From positions 19,984,953 through 20,048,952 of the forward strand of contig NC_064036.1 in the NCBI RefSeq assembly GCF_932526225.1: a stretch of 64,000 nucleotides of DNA, in the 5' to 3' direction. Every line of letters starts with the position of its first letter. Position 1 is the stretch's first letter. This document shows, in pieces, positions 63,200-64,000 of this stretch. This stretch comes from Nematostella vectensis (Eukaryota > Cnidaria > Anthozoa > Actiniaria > Edwardsiidae). The position numbers were made by a program, and so were the translations under genes. The notes below the pieces were generated by a model that worked only from the letters and a program-made list of their open reading frames with translations, had not been told where the DNA came from and searched no databases.

Positions 63200-64000
63200 T
63201 GGCAGGAGCTTCATAAGAACGCGCGCTCTGATTGGTTCGCTATCTCGGAATAATGGACCGTATTCACCGCTAAAACTCGGAATAATGTGTCGATTTGTGA
63301 AATTACCATTAAAAAATCTTCCTTTTTACACCCGAAGTTGTAAAGCTTTACATTAGAACGTCATTTTTCTCAAATTAATATAGATTCGGTGTCTTTACGG
63401 AAAATCGGCTTCAAACTCCCTGTGTTTTCGACAATTTCTCGCCGAAGTGGTTTTGCAACGCGCGCGACAATTTCAAGTTTGCTGTAATTTATTTGCGATG
63501 ATACAAAGGAAAACGGTGAGTTACTGAAATTAAGCCTGTTTAATGTATTACCAATGTACAGATAAATATTTTTGTAAATCACACTTATCGTCTGTGGAGG
63601 ATTCAAAGCGAAAGACAAAAAAAAACATTTCTACGATCAAATTCGTGAAAACGATGTGTCAAACGGAACTAAATGAGTCTACAAAATAATGTTGTCAAAA
63701 TCCGTATAATGTCTTCATTGGAGGTTCTAAATTTCGTGGTTATTGAAAAGCGTTGTGTGGAAAAACACAATGGGTTTGTGTCCTCAATCTTCAGAGCGAA
63801 CAAAATGTTCAAAAATATACGAACATCCTTTAAGTGTTTCTGAAGCGAAAGGAAACATAGCCTTTTTATATCATATTTTTTAGCCTTAAATATAAAAGAA
63901 ACAACATTTCAAAGCTTTTTCGATCCACATGAACCCACTGGGAAAAATATTGCGTGAAGTTGGTGTTTTTGTCCTATCAAGTGCGACATCTTGAAGGGCT
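63200..64000. other. No gene recognised
   Basis: No domain, repeat or RNA gene that I can support. Confidence 0.45.

Overview
This is a eukaryotic, AT-rich, intron-containing genome segment dominated by transposable elements and their debris. There are GT-AG introns, several non-LTR retrotransposons, a Harbinger-type DNA transposon, BEL/Pao and Ty3/gypsy remnants, minisatellites and MITE-like inverted repeats. The protein families (CR1-like elements with an SGNH esterase in ORF1, a 2A-like motif in a non-LTR ORF, large uncharacterised transposon proteins, HECT-like and CxC zinc proteins) most resemble those I associate with anthozoan cnidarians (corals, sea anemones). That assignment is inference; no conserved host gene was seen that would fix the organism. 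No rRNA, intact tRNA or CRISPR array was seen.

Layout. 0.5-6.5 kb: decayed fragments (an unknown multi-copy protein, a 62-bp tandem repeat with CRE-like sites, a VLTF3-like zinc protein remnant, BEL/Pao pieces). 7.1-9.8 kb: a Harbinger transposase with a recognisable intron and a convergent Myb/SANT-like gene. 10.2-17.8 kb: a broken multi-exon transposon gene ('gene A', minus strand) whose first and second coding exons are separated by a nearly intact CR1-like retrotransposon (13.2-17.15 kb). 18.1-21.25 kb: a minus-strand multi-exon gene ('gene C') with a zinc-finger-like exon and a HECT-like C-terminus. 22.7-26.9 kb: a second non-LTR element that has lost the core of its reverse transcriptase. 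27-34.6 kb: mostly noncoding repeats, with one pair of plausible exons. 34.6-37.6 kb: fragments of four retroelements. 40.0-43.1 kb: 'gene B', another broken multi-exon transposon-like gene. Its first-exon and upstream module is shared with gene A and is split by a third non-LTR element (43.5-47.1 kb) that carries a 2A-like motif. 48.15-52 kb: a decayed CR1-like relative of the first element. 52.36-52.76 kb: a minisatellite. 52.9-60.4 kb: the most unusual region, with two ~650-bp near-identical arms in inverted orientation enclosing a decayed P-loop gene and a decayed DDE transposase-OTU protease-CxC zinc gene. 60.4-64 kb: no gene seen, one small MITE candidate.

Nothing here looks like a working cellular pathway. 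The genes are parts of independent mobile elements, nearly all on the minus strand, nested in and duplicated from one another. The best candidate for something not well described is the inverted-arm element with the transposase-OTU-CxC coding chain, followed by the exon-1 module shared by genes A and B.
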